A DNA stretch of 64,000 bases from Chlamydoabsidia padenii. Its lineage: Eukaryota > Mucoromycota > Mucoromycetes > Mucorales > Cunninghamellaceae. Shown piece after piece: positions 58,801 to 64,000 of this stretch (positions are counted from its first letter, which is position 1; the number at the start of each line of letters is the position of its first letter). The position numbers and the translations under genes were made by a program. The notes beneath the pieces are model-generated. The model saw only the letters and a program-made list of their open reading frames with translations, had not been told where the DNA came from and made no database searches. The stretch spans positions 186,001-250,000 of the forward strand of contig JAIWND010000025.1 in the NCBI GenBank assembly GCA_025330725.1, given 5' to 3'.

Positions 58801-61469
58801 TGACGACAACAACAATGCAAACGAAGATTATCAGGATCCTCTGGCGTCAAACCACTCTTTTGCCAGGCGTGTTAGTCAACTCTCTACTGACGGCACCGAT
58901 GGATTGAATCAAGGCAATCGCACTGATACTGATGTAAGTATTAACAAAAAGGGGGGCAAAGGCATCATATATATGACATGAGATGACTAACGCTCGTTTA
59001 CGGTGTATTCATGAAATTACTATGGAATACAGGTATCGATAATCGATGGGGATGATATTGTTGGTGATACAACTGGGAATAACGACAAGACTGAAGCGGA
59101 AACATCAAGAACATCATCTATTCTGTCATCGTCTTCTGTAACACCACCTACAACAGCATCAGCACTGGCGATAACATCCGACTCGGTGGAAGCTTCATCA
59201 TCTTCAGCACCTGCAAACGGAAAATGGCACATCAAGTTCTCCATCAAATCAACTATAATACCAAACGACTCGACTATCTATAGTGCAATTCACCGATCAG
59301 AATTAGAACAACGGAAAACGGACAACTCCTCTTCACCGATACGCAATATTTGGATCAGCTCTTATCCTATCAGCTTTGAGCGTGTATGGATATCCGATGT
59401 GCAGGCTACTACCAACAACGAAAACGGCAATGTTAATAAAAGCGCACGACATGACGATCCACCTGACGTTTTGAAACAGTCAGGCTCTTTCTCTTCTACA
59501 ACATCATTATCGGACGAATCATTCTCAAACGACCAGATATGCGACAATGTATTACGACTTTTGAAAGCCCTCTACTCTCTTTACAAAGGCAACAACAGCA
59601 GCAATATGGGCATTAGTGGCGACCAAACTGATTTGGACAATGCTTTCCATAGTCGTAAATTGGCTGCCAAGGTGAATCGACAACTGGAGGAACCTTTGAT
59701 CACAGTCAGTGGCTGTCTCCCTGACTGGATGCATTACCTAATGCGGGAAGCACCCTTTCTTTTCCCCTTTGAAACAAGATATCTATTCATCCAAAGCACA
59801 TCCTATGGCTACTCTCACTTGATATCTCGATGGCAAAGTCTCCAAATGCGTAATCAACAACATTTGGGTGCACGAGGTGGAACTCTGGATGACTCACAGC
59901 AACAACAACAACAATCTATGGCTCTTGGTCGCGTGGAACGGCAAAAGGTACGGATGATGCGAAGTCAAATCTTGGAATCGGCAGTTAAAATGTTAGATTT
60001 GTTTGCAACCTCATCGTCTTCACTCGAAATCGAATTTGTGGACGAAGAGGGAACTGGATTGGGTCCCACTTTGGAATTTTATGCTCTTGCCTCGAAGGAG
60101 TTTTATAAAAAGTCACTTGGTTTATGGCGGGATGACGACGATAGCTATGGATCTTCTCCACAAGATGACGACGGTGATCACAAGTATGTCTCTGCACCCC
60201 TTGGACTCTTCCCTCGACCCATTGTTGGCACGGACGGATCTGCTGAAAAAACCGTACAACGTACTCTGACTTTATTCAAGACATTGGGTCGCTTCCTTGC
60301 CAAGGCGATGCTGGACTTTAGAATTGTTGATATTCACTTTAGCGCCACCTTCTTTGATCTTGTTTTTGGGAAGAACATCCCTTTGATTGATTTGGTCCGT
60401 GTAAGTGAATATAAAAAGCGAATAATCATTTGACTTTATAAACCAACACTTTTTTCTTCAATAGCAAATAGATCCCACGATGGCAAAAACCATCAACTTG
60501 CTTGATCAGTTCTTGAATGAAAAACGACTGATTTATGCTGATTCCTCATTGGTAATGTATATATAACTATAATACTGCTTTTTGAAATAACTCGAATTTA
60601 TACTACCTATATAGTCTTCTCAACAGAAACAAACCAAAATTGAAGATATTCAAGTGGACGGAGTTACACTGGATGATCTGTGCTTGTCTTTTATTGTCCC
60701 TGGAACTCACATAAACCTAAAGGTAAATACCAAGTTATGATGTTACAAACAAATTTCTCACTTTTTCTTTTACATAGCCCGATGGTGATAAAATCCCTGT
60801 GACGATCCATAATCTCTCGAACTATATTGACTTGCTTCTTGATTCCATTGCTGGGTCAGGGGTATCCAAACAAATTGAAGCATTCCGCTCTGGGTTTAAT
60901 GATTCATTCCAAATCGATGATTTAAAGATACTGACATCAGAAGAATTGGTCTCTCTATTTGGATCATCCGATGAAGATTGGTCTCTTACAAGTAAATGTG
61001 TAATAATAAAGAAAGGTACACATGCTTACTAACAATGCTTGTTCATTTATGCTTAGCCCTGACGGATACCATCAAGGCAGATCATGGATTCACTATGGAA
61101 AGCACAGCATTGAAACACCTACTGGAAATCTTATCTGAACTTGATAGGAAGGGACGCCGTGATTTCCTACAATTTGCCACCGGAAGCCCGCGGTTGCCTA
61201 TTGGTGGTAAGTAGTATTAAAAAGGGGAGGCTGGGTCAAAATCGTGCGCTGACGCTTTACTCTGTTTAATAGGTTGGAAAGCTCTTCGGCCCGCGTTTAC
61301 CGTCGTCCGCAAAATAGCCGATGCTCCCTTGACTGCCAACGACTATCTCCCTTCAGTGATGACTTGTGCCAACTACCTCAAAATGCCTGAATACTCGGAC
61401 AAGGACACGATGCGCAAGCGGCTCCAAATAGCTATGGATGAAGGAAAAGATAGCTTTTTACTGTCATAG
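55149..61469 (+). CDS. UFD4: HECT E3 ubiquitin ligase, Ufd4/TRIP12 family
   Basis: E3 ligase of the ubiquitin-fusion-degradation and N-degron pathways. Ten exons (55149-55312, 55401-56400, 56468-57077, 57153-58933, 59033-60400, 60465-60551, 60615-60722, 60778-60991, 61057-61206, 61273-61469) encode 1892 residues. The N-terminus is Lys-rich, then a 65-residue Asp/Glu tract (about 149-214). Armadillo-like repeats follow (about 220-620; [34 protein letters not shown]), then a long Ser/Thr/Asp-rich middle. The HECT domain covers about the last 350 residues: [56 protein letters not shown], and catalytic Cys near 1859 in [13 protein letters not shown]. The length matches TRIP12 better than yeast Ufd4 (1483). 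Confidence 0.95.
55685..55880 (+). repeat. (GAY)n acidic coding repeat
   Basis: Runs of GAT and GAC codons with some GAA encode an almost uninterrupted Asp/Glu tract in the UFD4-like protein, including a GATGGT subrepeat encoding Asp-Gly pairs. Confidence 0.9.
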
Positions 61470-62305
61470 AAATATTTATCCCCCCCCCTTTAATAATTGG
61501 TAGTCTAGTCATCTCTCTCACTCTCTCTTTTACATAGTTTTATATCCCCTCCACACCTTTTTATTATTATTATTATTACAATAAATCACTCCCCAGTGGA
61601 CCCAATTTTTAGTATCCATACTTGTTATGACGATCAATGCATGCATACGTACAGTGATTGATAGTACTACTTTGCAGTCTTTTCTTTTTCTTAACATAGA
61701 TGCTAACTGATAGATATCTGTGGAGCAGATCCATTTATGCACATTCACACTCCGATGTGATTCATGCAACAAATTGTATAAAGTCTTTCGCTCATTCCAT
61801 GTTTTGTTCTATATTTAATTGCCTTTCAAATGGTTTGTACTTGACGAGTTTGGCTTTGATTGATTTTGTATGGATAGAATAAACCAGGAAGAGCGCCATC
61901 GACCCAATGACAGAAATTCAAATCCCGCTCAACTTTCGACGCTTTCATTCTAATGGAGTTGATTAGTGATGTCATAAACGGCAAGCAACTACAGTCAAAA
62001 GGGGCAAAAAAACAACAACCTAGATCGACCATCATAGACTAGTCTCCGTTAAACTCTTATGAGATGTTTCAGATACGGTCTCTGGGCATGATAATGATTT
62101 TTTACACATGATAAACTATTGGTCAAGTATGATACAAACACAGTTATGTTTTCATTTTATTTGCAGATGGGGGGTTTTTTTTAAGGTATAAAAGATAAAA
62201 AAAAAGTGGATGACTAAACCAAGTATGTAGTGACATATATATTGTAAACTATACTGGAGAGAAGACATAACAGTGTCATGTCGAAAATACAAGTCGTCAT
62301 TCAGC
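61470..62305. other. intergenic region between convergent genes
   Basis: 3' ends of the HECT ligase and the RRM gene. It contains a run of nine or ten C near 61482-61491, a (TTA)n patch near 61562, and an ATTCAAATCCCGC copy of the dispersed motif at 61916-61928. Short frames on both strands at 61530-62035 are not credible genes. Confidence 0.5.
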
Positions 62306-63512
62306 CTAGTTGGTAGCCACATTAGGTTTTTCTTCGGTCGAGGTGGCCGTGGTTGTTTCGGTAGACTTTTCAGCCTTGTCAAGCTATAAAACATCACCCA
62401 ACAAAAAAAAAAGTTAGTGTTACCCAACAATATTTCCCTTTTTTTTTTTTTACCTGGATTTTCTTGGCTTCGTAATGTACAGCGGCAATTTTGTTGAAGG
62501 TTTGGTTGGCAAAGTCATTCACCTTTTGACCAGTAGGAGTCTGGAGAGCAGCTTGCGCCTTGTTTTGAGCAGTTTGAGCAGCACTAGTCACCTTTTCTTG
62601 GATTTTATACTTTTGGTCGATTTCGGCGGCCTTATCCCAGATTCGATACTTTTCATCAAATTGCTTGACTAGATGGAGTTAATAAAGTTAGATAAAACGA
62701 CCCATTCTCTATTTCATTGTGGTCAAACCCCCGTCTTACCATTGTTTTGTAAATAGGTCAAGTAGCCAGTAAGACGAGAAGAGACATTGTACTTTTCATC
62801 GTATTCCAATCCTTTGGCGACAATTTGATCTTGAAGGAGATAACCATTAGCAAGGATTTCAGCAGCAATACGAGCCTTGGGTTTGCCTTCTTGAGACGTT
62901 TCAGCACCTTCGACTTCTTTTTCAGTGTCAGTGACAGGGAAGGACGATTCAAAGTAAGGTGTCACCGTGATGTGTTCATTGTCAATCAATGCTAAGTCAA
63001 CGACGTTATATAAAGGAAGGTTAGATTGGTTTCAAAGAAAAAAAAAAAAAAAAAAGTCAACTGGTACTTTATTCCCATATGATCTTGTCTTTTCTTACCA
63101 CTACTGAGAAGAGAGGCAGTCTTGGCAGCGGATTCACGTTCAAAATGCACTAGAGCAACTTGGTGAGTTTCATCATCATCCCTATTATATGACGACATGG
63201 CATAAAAAAAGAATAATCAGTTTAGTAATGATACGACACAATCCTGTTTGAGAATGATATCATTTCAATCCTTTTCCCACTACCCACTACTTACTTAATA
63301 AGTTCGAATTCCTTTATTTTGCCACAGAATAAAAAGAATTCCTTGACTAGAGTAAAAGAGGACAGAGAGACCATTCATTGTTAGTTTCATTCATCAAGTG
63401 ATTGTATCAAAGTATCCTTACCTGTCTTTTCAGAGGATTCAAGTGAGATGTTCTTTACAATAACGTAGTTGGGAGAGGGAGTTTCAGGAATGGAGATTGT
63501 AAAAGTAGGCAT
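62306..63512 (-). CDS. RRM protein, fission-yeast Vip1-like
   Basis: Six exons (63512-63422, 63346-63295, 63181-63099, 62991-62740, 62668-62454, 62383-62306) encode 256 residues. The N-terminal 85 residues form an RNA-recognition motif: VIVKNISLE (RNP2-like), VKEFFLFCGKIKEFELI, and QVALVHFERESAAKTA (RNP1-like), then NEHITVTPY. The RRM is spread over four exons. The C-terminal half is helical and charged, with repeated DEKYxV, DEKYRIWDKA and DQKYKIQEKV units, and ends in an Ala/Thr/Glu-rich tail. This arrangement matches Vip1-type proteins of fungi, with plant homologues; the function is poorly known. Intron 3 contains an A19 run. A TTTCAAATCCCGA motif lies 110 bases upstream of the ATG. Confidence 0.85.
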
Positions 63513-64000
63513 GATGTAGTAAAATAAAAAAGAAAGTGTGAGTAACCAAAAAAAAAAAAAAAAAAAAAAAGAAAGGAAAAGAAAGAGATGGAAAGATTTA
63601 CCCTGGACTTATTATACTACATTTCAAATCCCGATTTTCATGTGAGAAGTTTTCCCGCTTTTAACGTTTCGTTTGTAGCCATGTGAAGCACCATTTCATT
63701 AATGATGTGATGAGTGAACCAAACAATTATGGTAAGATGACATTATTTGGCTGTCAATGTCTTTTTCATATGATAGAGGGAAGACTTTTTTCATGCTGTA
63801 GAGCGCGGGAGATCAAATACCTAAAATGTCCCTGAAGTGTACAATACACTTTACTGCTAGATGATCATGTCCCCTATTTTTCACATGTCCTGGAAATTTC
63901 TTTATGTAAAACATTAATTCTGTCAAGGGCACATATTTTTTATTAGATAAGCGCATATCTTTATTAGATAATCATATAACTACATTTATTAACATTCTAT
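63513..64000. other. upstream region of RRM gene to window end
   Basis: Promoter-side DNA of the RRM gene. An A-run lies at about 63549-63570, one motif copy (TTTCAAATCCCGA) at 63622-63634 and a nearby TTTTCCCGCTTTT at 63650. No gene reaches the window end. Confidence 0.5.

Overview
The window is nuclear DNA from a filamentous fungus, most likely Mucoromycota (Mucorales grade). The evidence is protein-coding genes split by many short GT-AG introns (about 50-100 nt) with CTAAC/TTAAT-like branch sites, AT-rich intergenic DNA full of A/T homopolymers, and a fungal gene set: chitin synthase, Nik1-type hybrid histidine kinase, PHO84-type phosphate transporter, Rom2-type RhoGEF. The assignment below phylum is inference. 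I built exon models by hand; in each recognised gene the exon lengths close the reading frame exactly.

Layout. 0.8-1.5 kb (+): small membrane protein. 2.9-6.2 kb (+): MHYT-domain membrane protein. 6.9-10.3 kb (-): chitin synthase. 11.6-13.3 kb (+): alpha/beta hydrolase. 14.9-16.6 kb (-): phosphate permease. 17.7-18.4 kb (-): NXT1/p15 mRNA export factor. 18.6-20.7 kb (-): PLP aminotransferase. 21.0-21.6 kb (-): DUF1279/FAM210-like mitochondrial protein. 21.8-29.8 kb (-): very large class III hybrid histidine kinase with about 18 HAMP-type repeats. 30.2-31.2 kb (+): homeodomain factor. 32.2-33.5 kb (-): secreted protein with two Kre9/Knh1-like domains. 34.6-34.9 kb (+): Mrp10-like CHCH protein. 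35.4-39.5 kb (+): Rom1/2 RhoGEF. 39.7-41.4 kb (-): kynurenine 3-monooxygenase. 42.6-43.3 kb (+): unknown gene. 43.7-46.9 kb (-): decayed region with a bactofilin-like pseudogene. 47.1-47.5 kb: tandem repeat. 47.9-52.3 kb (-): cluster of two intact dienelactone hydrolases and one truncated copy. 52.6-54.5 kb (+): CTU2/NCS2. 55.1-61.5 kb (+): UFD4/TRIP12 HECT ligase. 62.3-63.5 kb (-): Vip1-like RRM protein.

Most genes are unrelated housekeeping or signalling genes, as expected of a eukaryotic chromosome arm. Several touch cell-wall and osmotic signalling (histidine kinase, RhoGEF, chitin synthase, Kre9-like protein), but no operon-like cluster is implied. The dynamic parts are the histidine-kinase repeat array, the 43.7-46.9 kb pseudogene region and the hydrolase cluster. 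A 13-bp motif, GCGGGATTTGAAA or its complement, recurs through intergenic and intronic DNA.
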